64,000 nucleotides of DNA from Arion vulgaris (lineage: Eukaryota > Mollusca > Gastropoda > Stylommatophora > Arionidae): the NCBI GenBank assembly GCA_020796225.1, contig CM036758.1:70406366-70470365 (forward strand). The letters run 5' to 3'. The translations under genes were made by a program, and so were the position numbers. The notes under the pieces are model-generated. The model searched no databases. It saw only the letters and a list, made by a program, of their open reading frames with translations, and was not told where the DNA came from. Below are positions 1 through 10,245 of this stretch, piece after piece (the stretch's first letter is position 1; every line of letters begins with the position of its first letter).

Positions 1-109
1 TAGATAAGTGGTTGTACTTGTATGATAAGCTAATAGAATATGAAAGTATAAATTTTGTAGATAAATGGTTGTACTTCTATGATAAGCTAATATAATATGA
101 AAGAATAAA

Positions 110-310
110 TTAGAAACAGGTAACTTGAAGTCCTATTGTTTGAGCTGTTTTGAACAGTGTATCTATTTTCGTTTGTTCATTCTCATATCGACTGGTCACA
201 ATTCTAATATCGTCTACATAATCCAAATCTTCCAGTATTGAGATAAGTGTCCATCGAATATCTCTGCAGTTATCGTGTATAGCTTCTCTCATCAGCGAGT
301 ATATGGCAAG
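110..310 (-). mobile_element. LINE reverse transcriptase fragment
   Basis: The minus strand encodes RWTLISILEDLDYVDDIRIV, the RT catalytic box of RTE/CR1-like elements, here YVDD instead of the FADD seen in related copies. About 65 codons remain, ending in stops. Confidence 0.75.
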
Positions 311-781
311 GTTAAACACGAATAATGAAAGAATACTTCTGTGTTAACTTTGAGTATATAAGTTTATCTTGCTTGTTGGAATTTATCATTTGTGTATATC
401 AATCATATAGCAATCCTTTCTTTCCTTTATTTTATTAGTTTAATCAATCTTTTTTTCGTTCCCCAGTTACGAATTCAGGTGTAGTCATGTCGCCTAATAT
501 GACGTTTCTTTCTGATTTTTAAACAAATGTTTGCTTTCCTTATCACCAGTGTCGCCCGCCATTCAGGTAAGCCTTGATTCAACTTCAGATGTACTTGTCA
601 TTGTTTCTCCAAGTATAGGATCATGTTTTTCACTGAATTTCTACGTGGCACTATGTTTTAGGCAGACCTTCGCTATCGCTGACTCCATTAGTTTATTAAT
701 TTGATAATGTGATCTCCTATCTTGAACTTGTCTTGGAATATGACAATGTCACTGAAGCGTCAGTGGTAAACTCAAACTTAC

Positions 782-959
782 CTTGAAACCTGATCGTGTC
801 CCTGAAGAGTCAGTGGTATACTTCATAGTGAAAGTGTTGAAGGCAGGAACTAAGTAACCCATGGTATGATAACGGGCAGACCAGTTGCCACAATACTTGA
901 TGCCTTTCAGACAAAGTGAATCAAAGACGCACTCGTACCCATTCTCCACATCAAAACGA
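782..959 (-). CDS. CUB gene copy A, exon 4: first CUB domain, C-terminal half
   Basis: A 178-nt exon, phase 2 to 0, acceptor AATTTCAG, donor AAG|GTAAGT. It encodes RFDVENGYECVFDSLCLKG, then IKYCGNWSA, a Tyr/Met/Phe-rich strand region and TTDSSGTRSGFK. Pattern and length match exon 6 of the second CUB domain, including the extra middle cysteine. NWS is a possible N-glycosylation site. The FDS and TDSS aspartates sit where calcium-binding CUB domains hold their ligands. Copy A continues to exon 5 beyond the left edge of the window. Confidence 0.83.
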
Positions 960-1007
960 CTGAAATTGAAAATATTATATAGTTATTGGTTATTGATTAC
1001 CAATATC

Positions 1008-2018
1008 AAAGCCCCAGCAAGCACAGGTGCTCAGTCTCTCCAACAGATATCAAAGCCCCCAGGCAAGCACATACGTACTCATTCTCTCCAACAGATATCA
1101 AAGCCCCCAGGCAGGCTCATAGGTGCTCAGTCTCTCCAACAGATATCAAAGCCCCCAGGCAGGCTCATAGGTGCTCAGTCTCTCCAACAGATATCAAAGC
1201 CCCAGGCAGGCTCATAGTGCCAGTCTCTCCAACAGATATCAAGCCCCAGGCAAGCACATAGGTGCTCAGTCTCTCCAACATATATCAAAGCCCCCCCAGG
1301 CAGGCTCATAGGTGCTCAGTCTCTCCAACAGATATCAAAGCCCCCAGGCAAGCACATAGGTGCTCAGTCTCTCCAACAGATATCAAAGCCCCCAGGCAGG
1401 CACATAGGTGCTCAGTCTCTCCAACAGATATCAAAGCCCCCAGGCAAGCTCATAGGTGCTCAGTCTCTCCAACAGATATCAAAGCCCCCAGGCAGGCTCA
1501 TAGGTACTCATTCTCTCCAACAGATGTCAAAGCCCCAGGCAAACACATAGGTGCTCAGTCTCTCCAACAGATATCAAAGCCCCAGGCAGGCTCATAGGTG
1601 CTCAGTCTCCCAACAGATATCAAAGCCCCAGGCAGCTCATAGTTACTCAGTCTCTCCAACAGATATCAAAGCCCCAGGCAGGCTCAATGGTACTCAGTCT
1701 CTCCAACAGATATCAAAGCCCCCATCCAGGCAGGCACATAGGTGCTCAGTCTCTCCAACAGATATCAAAGCCCCCATCCAGGCAGGCACATAGGTGCTCA
1801 GTCTCTCCAACAGATATCAAAGCCCCCATCCAGGCAGGCACATAGGTGCTCAGTCTCTCCAACAGATATCAAAGCCCCCAGGCAAGCTCATAGGTGCTCA
1901 GTCTCTCTAACAGATATCAAAGCCCCCAGGCAGGCTCATAGGTGCTCAGTCTCTCCAACAGATATCAAAGCCCCCAGGCAAGCACATAGGTACTCAGTCT
2001 CTCCAACAGATATCAAAG
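1008..2018. repeat. 48-bp minisatellite, about 21 copies
   Basis: Unit core CTCTCCAACAGATATCAAAG plus AGGCAGGCTCATAGGTGCTC. Lengths vary slightly (45-57 bp), some units having CCCATCC inserts. It lies about 50 bp from the exon 4 acceptor of copy A and ends inside homology to an RNase H LINE, from which the unit derives. Open frames across it are a by-product of the 48-bp (3n) period. Confidence 0.9.
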
Positions 2019-2560
2019 GTTATGTATACTGATGGTTACCGTAGCTCGCTAGTTACCACATACTCCTCACTGTGTCCCTCAAACATCAAGTTCTACTTGT
2101 ACAACGTACAATCCCAAATTCCTTAAATCGCTGGATAGATTCAGTATCAATATTAGTGTCTTCGTCACTAACAGGCGGTCATCAAAAGATCAAAGAACAC
2201 CCCCTCCTTTTCCATCCTCAATACCCCAAAGGTTTTGTTTTTTCGATCCAGAAGCGCTTGAGCTGAAAGCTCTTCGGCTCGGTGTCATGGACATCGTAAC
2301 CCTTCGGTTCGGTGCCACGAACACCGTAAATCTGGGGAATTTGTAGCTTTTCTGCCAGTCCGCGGAGTTGAACCCGCACTTACAGAGGACTTGTCACCCG
2401 TAGTCCAACGCGCTACGAACACGCTGGGCACGCGGGCATACCCCAAAGATCAAAGCTGTTGATGCAAGACTGCCCGCTCTCTTATTGCCGCGAACACCCG
2501 GATGTCCAGGACAGTAGATTCATGTTAATCTATGTGGAATATTAAATAATAATATCCTTA
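2019..2560 (-). mobile_element. RNase H LINE 3' relic (interrupted by a SINE)
   Basis: Sequence matches 22,600-22,870 (minus-strand RNase H element) and 39,180-39,440 (copy B), for example TGTACAACGTACAATCCC and TGCCCGCTCTCTTATTGC. It is heavily decayed with no long frame. Confidence 0.6.
2232..2437 (-). mobile_element. tRNA-derived SINE, 206 bp, flanked by an 11-bp duplication
   Basis: The minus strand has a tRNA-like head (A-box-like TAGCGCGTTGGACTACGGG, B box GGGTTCAACTC) and an A-rich 3' tail. The target-site duplication ATACCCCAAAG is at 2,221-2,231 and 2,438-2,448. A second copy lies at 17,040-17,250. Copy B of the segment (near 39,335) lacks the insertion. Confidence 0.85.
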
Positions 2561-3720
2561 CGTTGTCCAGTGTGAATGTATATGTTGTCTTGTGTGAATG
2601 TATATGTTGTACTGTGTGAATGTATAATTCCTTGTGTGAATAAAATAATAGAAGCAGCCTAGAAAAGTTAGAAGAAGGCTCATCATCAAATAGCGCGTCC
2701 TGAGCAGAACTTTGCCACCCTTACAGTCCTTCGGAATTTCTCTCTCATAGGCCAGATCTCCCACCTCTTCAGCCATCTTAGTCTTAGACGATACTAGTTT
2801 TAGTAGAATGCTACTAAGCAGAAATAAGTCTTGGTGATAACAACCGTATCATATTTATAACGACTAGAAAAACTATCTTTCTCTCTTTACCCGTTTTCAT
2901 ACCATGAAGTATATTGAGGAATACAGTGTTAGGTTGCATATTTTATTTGAACATCGGCACACGATGGGATGGGGTCAACTCTACTTCCCATTGTTTCTCT
3001 GGTAACCATTTGAGGCTGCGTCTATGTCAATAGAAGCTGCTACGGTCTGAAAACAAGTGTCATACCCACTGTAGAATTGAACCATGGAACAGTTGCTTGC
3101 AAAGCTAGTGCACCACTACGCTAACGCAGTTCTCAGATCGACTACATAAGTGTAGAATGTTTGTTATGTTGTTTTCCTGCAAGAAATGGGAGATAAAGTC
3201 CTGGATCTATACTTCAAATTGAACGAAATAATAATAACGATGATATCAGTATATGTGTACGCGTGAGTCTGTGCGTATGTGGCTGTGTGTGTACGGATCT
3301 AAATGGTCAAGCTGAATACACAGAATCTGTTGATGTAAAACTATGGTAAGATAAAATATTAATTATAGAATTTATAGATATCTACATGAGATTTCCAGAA
3401 CAAAATACTTCAAGTGTATAAAGCTTTGATAACGGAACTGTTATATATTATATGAGGTTTTTTGTTAGTTCTTTAAGTGTTACTTAACTAATTCGCCTAT
3501 CAATAAATATCTTGAAAACTGGGGATCTCTGTGCAAAGGGTGGTTAAACATTTGTCTTGCATTTCGAAGGTCCTGGGCTTGAACCAAGGACAGCGCCGTT
3601 CGGTTCACGTGGCACTTTTCCAAAGACAACTAGGTTGGTGCTGGAGCTACGCAATTGAACTTATTTTCTATATCTTTAATCATATTTCAATCCTCGCTTT
3701 CATATGTTAGAATCAGGCAT
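2560..3720. other. Intron 3 of copy A, no gene; SINE fragments
   Basis: Shared with 39,440-40,020 of copy B. tRNA-like SINE fragments occur at about 3,040-3,135 (minus) and 3,510-3,660 (plus, GGGCTTGAACC). Nothing coding seen. Confidence 0.5.
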
Positions 3721-3725
3721 CTTTG

Positions 3726-4180
3726 TGGCGTAGAGGTTAGGCGCTCGTCTCTCGTGCCAAAGGAACTCGGTCTGCTCCCTCGTGGAGCCATCTGATATTT
3801 TTCCAGAGATTCCTAATCTTTGCGTAGGGGAAATCGAGTTCCTAGTACTATCGGAGACGGACGAGAAAACGCAGGACCCATGTTCAATCTGAGCACGTAA
3901 AAGAACCCTTGGTGGTTCATATTCGAAAAGAGCCTGCTGGAAAGCTGCTGTCTGGGAAAAATTTCATTAGAAAAGATTAAAAATAAATATATATAAAAGA
4001 TTTTAAGTTCGAATCCACGCTGAATCCCACGTGCAATATGTTTGGTGATCACTATGATTGTTGCTGCTACAGAGTTCGTACTTTGTGCAACATTCTTTGC
4101 AGGTGGCAATTTCTGCCGAGAGAAACGAAGCCATACAGGGAAACCTGTTTCAAAGAAGCCAGTCTTCACCTTAAGACTAT
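3726..4180 (+). mobile_element. Composite SINE (GTGGCGTAGAGGTTAGG head), copy A
   Basis: A tRNA-like head with A box GTGGCGTAGAGGTTAGGCG, followed by a body with GGAGACGGACGA and GAGCACGTAAAAGAAC. A second SINE body (GCTACAGAGTTCGTACTTTG, GGTGGCAATTTCTGCCGAGA) follows. Same composite at 43,360-43,800 in copy B. Confidence 0.7.
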
Positions 4181-4275
4181 TTAGACTCAGAGGAAAAAGT
4201 AAGCTGACTTTAGTATAACAACAGAAATATTACTCCCTAAAGTGATGAATGATAATGATTATATAATAAACATAC

Positions 4276-4457
4276 TCAAATCCAATACTGATCAAGACTG
4301 GTCTATCTCTTGTAACGAATTGGATCGTACAATCTTCATTGTTGTAGTAAGTGGTGTCTTCAATGGAATTACTATAGATCTCAAATATAGGTGAATCGCC
4401 AGCATCGTCAAGATCAAAGACGTTAATGGAATTAACACCACACTCCACAATGGCTGT
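4276..4457 (-). CDS. CUB gene copy A, exon 3: first CUB domain, N-terminal half
   Basis: A 182-nt exon, phase 0 to 2, acceptor CTCTCAG, donor GA|GTATGT. The protein begins TAIVECGVNS and contains FEIYSNSIED, YYNNEDCTIQF and VLISIGF. The last two bases (GA) join the T that opens exon 4 to give Asp, producing SIGFDRFDVEN, the normal link between CUB halves. An internal Met (in the other reading extended into the intron) is not a start; there is no signal peptide here. Confidence 0.83.
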
Positions 4458-4459
4458 CT

Positions 4460-4690
4460 GAGAGTATTTTAACAGTTATACATAAATATTAACTATGTGA
4501 ACATTTTAACAGTTATACATAAATACTAACATGTGAATATTTTAACAGTTATACATAAATACTAACTATGTGAACATTTTAACAGTTATACATAAATACT
4601 AACATGTGAATATTTTAACGGATGTATGTATATAAATACTAATTATGTCAATATTTTAACGTATGTATGTATATAAATACTAACTACTGT
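4460..4690. repeat. ~37-bp array at the exon 3 acceptor, copy A
   Basis: About six units of ATTTTAACAGTTATACATAA plus ATACTAACTATGTGA begin at the acceptor of exon 3, so the unit includes the intron sequence just upstream of that splice site. A matching array lies at 44,440-44,720 in copy B with a different copy pattern. Confidence 0.85.
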
Positions 4691-4829
4691 ATGTGAATTA
4701 CAGAAGAACATGTGTCATAGACTACTCGAAAACTTTTGATAAAGTGATACATGAAGAAATAATTAACATGTTAAAAAATCTACATTATATAATTATTTAA
4801 ACTTGGAGAGTTTAATTATATCTTCTTCT

Positions 4830-5560
4830 TCTTTCAATCACCCGCTATTAATTAATTCAGGCGTAAAGTCATGACGCCTGGTATTGCGCTTCTGACTGAT
4901 TTTTGCGTGGGCTTATATTACCCGTTTACAGGCATCCCTCAACCATATGGACAACCTTGCCGACTTCCGAGGTACTTGAAGCTTTGATCCTTAAAGAGTG
5001 ATCGTTGCAGGAGACCTTATGTCCTTGTAACTCTTTCTCTGGCAGAATTAGTTTTAGTGAGGGCATATCGGATGCCTTCTCTAAAGGCGTTCCTGCCTTT
5101 GGTGAGGTCGTTCCGTACGCAACGTAAGATAACCGCTCTTTAATGATCTTTTAGTGCCATAAATTTGGGCTTAGATCTACGCCAAGGAGGATTAGCTTAC
5201 ATTCGCTGACTGGGTGAGGTCGCTAAGGTAAAGACCCGAACGATCTCGACTCTTCTAGGGCTAGTCACAGGAAGTATCACCTTTTTGTGTTGCTTTGTCA
5301 AACAAACGATCATATGTTGACAGTATGCTTAGCCTTTATGTGATCTGAGCCATGACATTAGGACGTCATCTGTGTAGGATAATCGGTGTCCGAAAAGTAT
5401 TGCCCTTAGCCAATGCTTGGGGTTGTACCAGTCAATCCTTCGCATTATCAGCCATACTTTTTATCCACGGTGAGTTTGTTCCTGAGTAGGAGTATTCTCA
5501 GCCGCTTCGGGGCGCGTGTCGTTACTTGGCAATTTGCAAGGATTTTACCCCGTATTTTCA
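4830..5560. mobile_element. Unclassified interspersed repeat
   Basis: Contains AATTCAGGCGTAAAGTCATGACGCC (also near 470 in diverged form) and blocks such as TAGATCTACGCCAAGGA and TGGGTGAGGT that occur inverted at 41,990-42,480. No coding capacity seen. Confidence 0.45.
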
Positions 5561-5950
5561 TGATATGATGACAGTCCTCTGATAACTGTTAACTGTCACG
5601 AAATGTTACATAATATTCTTTCGTTATCTTTCCAATTGCAATATTGCTAGTTCTGTTTCATTTAGTTTATCGTCGACGTTTGAAGACACCTTAATTATTA
5701 CTGTTTGTATTCAAACTTCATCGTTTGTTTTTTTATTACTCTTAATCTGTCTTGTATCCTTTGATTGATAAAGACAGTCTTACCGTAGGTTTTAGTATGT
5801 TTTTTGTACTTTAACGATTCCTTTCTCTGTTTTAAAATTACGTTTTCTTTGACACAAAGAACTAGACGTTCATTTTTTATCTGAGTTGAATGGAGAGCAC
5901 TAGTACCAGATGGCTAGATTGTCTCTTTCAGTTGACAAGTCAACGATCTA
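5560..5950. other. AT-rich intron sequence, nothing recognised
   Basis: Intron 2 of copy A. No frame, array or transposon end recognised. Confidence 0.5.
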
Positions 5951-6250
5951 CAGTAGCTACACCATAGGAGGCAGTCAATAAAATATTAATATGAAGGCTA
6001 GACATGGACACATCATTTATTAAGGGGTTCTTTTTCCCAAGTGGATAAAACGCTTGCCTATCGTTCTGAAAGTTTTGGGTTCGAATCCGGATCGAGTAAC
6101 GTGCAATTTTTTCATGAGATCTTTAGAATTCTTGCTAGAGCCACGGAGTACGTGCTGTGTGCAACACTCTCGACAAATGGCGTGACAGTTCTGCCGACAG
6201 AGATGAGGTCATATGAGGAAGCACAATGCAATGAAGTCAATATTTTTTAA
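5950..6250 (+). mobile_element. SINE with tRNA-like head; also at the right end of the window
   Basis: Starts CACCATAGGAGGCAGTCAAT, then GTGGATAAAACGCTTGCC and GGGTTCGAATCC (B box), and a body (GCCACGGAGTACGTGCTGTG, TTCTGCCGACAGAG) shared with 52,741-52,975. The short open frame is not a gene. Confidence 0.75.
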
Positions 6251-6289
6251 AAACATAATTAATGTATCTCTTCATTTTTTCTGTACCTT

Positions 6290-6855
6290 ACGCTACAAGT
6301 GTTGAATAGTTGAACTATAGCAGAGATTTTGTCTGCTACAAGTGTTGAATAGTTGAACTATAGCAAAGAAAATATCTGCTACAAGTGTTGAATAGTTGAA
6401 CTATAGCAGAGATTTTGTCTGCTACAAGTGTTGAATAGTTGAACTATAGCAGAGAAAATATCTGCTACAAGTGTTGAATAGTTGAACTATAGCAAAGAAA
6501 ATATCTGCTACAAGTGTTGAATAGTTGAACTATAGCAGAGAAAATATCTGCTACAGTGTTGAATAGTTTAACTATAGCAAAGAATATATCTGCTACAAGT
6601 GTTGAATAGTTGAACTATAGCAAAGAAAATATCTGCTACAAATGTTGAATAGTTGAACTATATCAAAGAATATATCTGCTACAAGTGTTGAATAGTTGAA
6701 CTATAGCAGAGATTTTGTCTGCTACAAGTGTTGAATAGTTTAACTATAGCAAAGAATATATCTGCTACAAGTGTTGAATAGTTTAACTATAGCAAAGAAT
6801 ATATCTGCTACAAGTGTTGAATAGTTGAACTATAGCAAAGATTATGTCTGCTGAG
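6290..6855. repeat. 43-bp minisatellite, about 13 copies
   Basis: Unit words CTACAAGTGTTGAATAGTTG and AACTATAGCAAAGA, with two subtypes of the spacer (AAAATATCTG and TTTTGTCTG). Lies in intron 2 of copy A; no counterpart in copy B. Confidence 0.88.
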
Positions 6856-6944
6856 AACAGCAATGACATAAGCAAGTTACTAACATCTAAACAGAAAACA
6901 AATAAGCTAAAGATGAGGAATATCAAGTGTTATATATACTCTGT

Positions 6945-7225
6945 ATTTTTTATGTCTCAGAAACATGGACAATAAACAAGCATTTGAAGACAGAATTAAT
7001 GCCTTTGAGATGTGGACATCCGACCGGAAGCATCTCAAGACAGGCATTGTTTTGGAACCCGCAGGGAAAGAGGAGTAGAGGAAGGCCTAGGCAGACCTGG
7101 AGAAGAGAGCTGGAGGCGGATATAAAGAGGATAGGCAAAACATGGAAAGAATTGGAAGGGATGGCAAGAGAGAGGAAGAGATGGAAGAAGTTTGTTGAAG
7201 ACCTGTGCTCCGATGGGAGTTGAAA
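6945..7225 (+). mobile_element. LINE C-terminal fragment (RTE-like)
   Basis: Encodes SRGRPRQTWRRELEADIKRI and ERKRWKKFVEDLCS, the classic end of RTE-type polyproteins. A shorter copy of the same end lies at 42,690-42,790. Confidence 0.8.
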
Positions 7226-7499
7226 GGTGATGAATGAAGATGTGGACATACAGAAGAATATGTCGTATTTCATGGACAGAAAGAAAGATAAATAACTAAA
7301 TTCTAAACAAACTAGCAAAAGAAAAATTAGTACAGGAAAATAATAATTTTCGAACACATGAAGATTCATGACACATTCATCAAAATCATATTAGAGGGAA
7401 ACCTTCAAGGAACGATGAGCAAGACGAAGACTTAGATACGTGTCGGAGTTTGAAATCAAGAAATTGACAATTTAAAGCCTGGCAGAGTATAACATTGAG

Positions 7500-7850
7500 A
7501 GCCGCAGTAGCGTAGTTGTTAGTGAACTCGTTTCTTAGAATAGTGGTCGGGATTCAATTCACAGTGGGCGTGTAATTTTTTCCGACCGTAATGACTCTCA
7601 GATAGACACAGCCTCAAGTGGCTACCAGCTAAAGCACTGGGAAGTAAGGCGACCGGCGGGATGCTGACTACATCACCCATCGTTTGCCGACGGTCAATGA
7701 AAAATACGGGCCTAACACCGTATTACCTATATACCCGTGGTATAACAAGGATTCATTTACCTAATTTGTTTAGAGTACAACATCAAGGCAAGAGAGAGGA
7801 GATGTTGGGCTTCCATTGTAGCCAACCTTCAATGCGGAGACGGAAACTAA
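7500..7850 (+). mobile_element. SINE-like repeat upstream of exon 2 (3' side)
   Basis: tRNA-like head GTAGCGTAGTTGTTAGTGAA with a B-box-like GGGATTCAATTC, then a body. The last part (GATGTTGGGCTTCCATTGTA) is shared with copy B at 45,665. Confidence 0.5.
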
Positions 7851-7921
7851 TGATGATGAAGAACAAAAGTGAATATAGTAGTGGTAGTCATGTGCTTCTA
7901 ATAAAGACATGCGTGCCTTAC

Positions 7922-8008
7922 CTGTGGTTCATTGTAGTCAGGTGTGGTATATTCAGTGTCGGAATTGTCGGATGGTGTGACATATTCTGGGGTAATGTCA
8001 CTATCAAA
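7922..8008 (-). CDS. CUB gene copy A, exon 2: acidic linker
   Basis: An 87-nt phase 0-0 exon, acceptor TTTCAG and donor CAG|GTAAGG. It encodes 29 residues starting FDSDITPEYVTPSDNSD and ending PDYNEPQ. Five codons (including DTEY) are absent from copy B, an in-frame length change as expected of a selected coding exon. The acidic, Pro/Thr/Tyr-rich sequence suggests a flexible spacer. Confidence 0.75.
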
Positions 8009-8065
8009 CTGAAACAGAATGTGCATACATCAATGAATGTGTCATCTTATATTGTTATATTTCAA

Positions 8066-8295
8066 ACAATAACACTTACCAAACAATAACACTTACCAAC
8101 AATAACACTTACCAAACAATAACACTTACCAAACAATAACACTTACCAAACAATAACACTTACCAAACAATAACACTTACCAAACAATAACATTTACCAA
8201 ACAATAACACTTACCAAACAATAACACTTACCAAACAATAACACTTACCAAACAATAACACTTACCAAACAATAACACTTACCAAACAATAACAA
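8066..8295. repeat. 17-bp minisatellite near exon 2, copy A (about 13 copies)
   Basis: Unit AACAATAACACTTACCA. On the transcribed (minus) strand each unit reads GGTAAGTG, a perfect 5' splice-site core, 58 bp upstream of the exon 2 acceptor. Copy B has about five units at 45,915-45,990, so copy number changed after the duplication. Confidence 0.9.
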
Positions 8296-8462
8296 ACATA
8301 ATTATTAAAGGATATTTATATTCCTCTGATACAGATATGAGTTACATAGATTTTCTTTCTTTCTCGAATCATGTTTGCCTTACAGCGTCAGGTCAGGAAG
8401 CGATTTCTAAAACGAGACCTAGTATGCGCTTCGTAGATAGTCTCTTTCGTTATCTCTGAGGT

Positions 8463-8929
8463 TCATCTTTTGCGTGGCTGGTCTTTTGCTTTGTACCCAT
8501 TGTATCGGAGCAGCATTGCTCTTTGAGGTGCACTGTCTGATGGTAATCTGCTTACGTGGCCGAACCATTTAATTTGTTGTTTCTTGATGAAGACTAGTAC
8601 TGATGTTGTACCCACTTTTTTCCTGATGTCTTCATTTCTCAACCGGTCTCTTCTTGTTACACCCAGCATTCTGCGTAGACACTTCATCTCTGTTGTGACT
8701 AGTTTTCTTCTATCGTTTGTTGTCAGCGTCCAGGTTTGGCACTGGTAGCATAATTTGGGGAGAAAGATTGTGTTGAACATTGCTCTTTGTGTGTTCATTG
8801 TGACATGTTTGCATTTTAAAATTGGCGCCATTCGCCTATTATTTATTTGCTTTGTTGCATCTGTGTTGAATTTCATTAGTTATTCTTCCGTTTGCTGAAA
8901 AAATGCTCTCCAGGTATGTGAAGTATTTT
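8463..8929 (-). mobile_element. LINE C-terminal region, first part
   Basis: Encodes CYQCQTWTLTTNDRRKL, RRMLGVTRRDRLRNEDIRKK, KQQIKWFGHVSRLP and KDQPRKRW. Same family as 61,870-62,590. Interrupted on its 5' side by a SINE and resumed at 9,246. Confidence 0.82.
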
Positions 8930-8940
8930 ATTTGTTTTAG

Positions 8941-9182
8941 TACGACCGAGTGATTACGGGGCCTAAATTTGGGATGTAAAGAATAGAACTACTGTTACCT
9001 GCCACACATGTCGTAAGAGGCGACTAATGAGGTATGGATGAAATCGTATGCATATGTCCTAAACGTGTAGAAGTCTATGCGTTTAGGGGCCTACCAAACC
9101 AATGTGCAACGTATACACGTTCTTGGTAAAGATCAAACATATCGCAAAGATTAATTAAAATTGGTCGTAAAGAACGAACGCA

Positions 9183-9234
<52 letters not shown>
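8941..9234 (+). mobile_element. SINE-like element with (AAT)n tail inside a LINE
   Basis: Flanked by an 11-bp target-site duplication ATTTGTTTTAG at 8,930-8,940 and 9,235-9,245. The body includes CATGTCGTAAGAGGCGACTA, a short hairpin (GTCG..CGAC). No clear RNA polymerase III boxes, so the SINE class is inferred from size, tail and duplication. Confidence 0.75.
9181..9234. repeat. (AAT)n tail microsatellite
   Basis: About 17 AAT units forming the 3' tail of the SINE-like insertion at 8,941-9,234. Confidence 0.9.
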
Positions 9235-9236
<2 letters not shown>

Positions 9237-9245
9237 TTGTTTTAG

Positions 9246-9520
9246 TGGGCGATTATCGATGGAGATATTGGTAGTGCTTCCTCTCTGGCGAATGTCATTA
9301 CTTCTGTTTTGTCTATGTTTATTCTCATGTTGTATTCGTTACATGCTAATTGGAGTCTGTTGATGTGTTGTTGTAGCTGTTCTTCTGTTGTTGATATGAT
9401 TGCCTGATCGTCTGCAAAAAGAGATTCGTTTAAAAGTCTCCGAGGTTGTTTCCTTCGCTGGTGTTAGCTATTTTACAGATGTGGTCAATATACGTGATGA
9501 ACAGCAGCGGGATAGTACGC
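9246..9520 (-). mobile_element. LINE reverse transcriptase region, second part
   Basis: Continues the LINE from 8,929 after the SINE. The minus strand reads through the RT domain 3' of FADD (region encoding the QAIISTTEEQLQQHINRLQL-like stretch), with frameshifts. Confidence 0.6.
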
Positions 9521-10030
9521 AACCTACATAGATCATGCAAATAATTTCTCAATACCGATCTATCCTGAGCAACTCGTTCAATCTATTATATAGAACTGAG
9601 TCCCATATTTCCCGCCTCTTTCAACAAAAGCTCGTATCAGGGTTTCACTAGGGTGTTCTTTCTTTCTTCAGCCATTTTTCTCCCACTTCAATACCTGCTT
9701 TCTGATTCTTTGATCATTTCTTTGCAGGGTATGTACAACATATCTCCATCTTTTCTTTCTTATTAACAGTTGATATTAGTGCTTAACCAGACATTTCATC
9801 ACCTTTCTAGAATTTGTCGCATTTTATGTTCATTATTTTTCGTAGACATTTATTTTCAACTGTATTCAACTTAATTTCTATATCTTTAGTCGTGTTCCAA
9901 TTCTCTCTGACATATTGTCTGTTTGATACAACAATGGAATTGAAAATTCAGATTCTAATTTTGATAGTGCGTGCTTCAGCTTAAAGAGGGTTATAATAAC
10001 ACAAAGAAACAAACACAATTCATATAAAAT
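9520..10030. other. Repeat shared with copy B, no gene
   Basis: Contains CCGATCTATCCTGAGCAACT and TATCTCCATCTTTTCTTTCT. The same block is at 46,050-46,500 (copy B) and in diverged form at 42,940-43,330. Confidence 0.6.
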
Positions 10031-10034
10031 CTCT

Positions 10035-10245
10035 CCCTGTGCTATTTTCTCTTCGATCCTTTGTCTTCTTCTTTTGTGGGTCACACTGCTACCGGATTGT
10101 TGTCCAGTGTCGTGGTTTTATCATTTTTGTCTTGCGTTGTTCTGGTGGCTTGGGTGATTGCTATTTTTGCTCTCTAGCCTCTATATCTCTGTCTAGTCTT
10201 CCGTTGTCTCTGGAGGTTAATATTATACAATAATGGGATCAAATA
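10035..10245 (-). mobile_element. LINE 3' end fragment
   Basis: Shares CACACTGCTACCGG-TTGTTG and CAGTGTCGTGGTTT with 46,570-46,760, 30,120-30,230 and 61,135-61,230, the 3' untranslated end of one LINE family. Confidence 0.65.

Noticed and set aside
885..2032. Overlapping plus-strand frames with QQISKPPGR repeats
   Set aside because: They come from the 48-bp minisatellite, whose period is a multiple of three. Unit lengths vary and shift the frame repeatedly.
4230..4448. Met-initiated 72-residue protein at exon 3 (and its twin at 44,166)
   Set aside because: The internal Met is not a start. The coding region begins at the acceptor upstream and ends at the GTATGT donor, so the last residues are intron.
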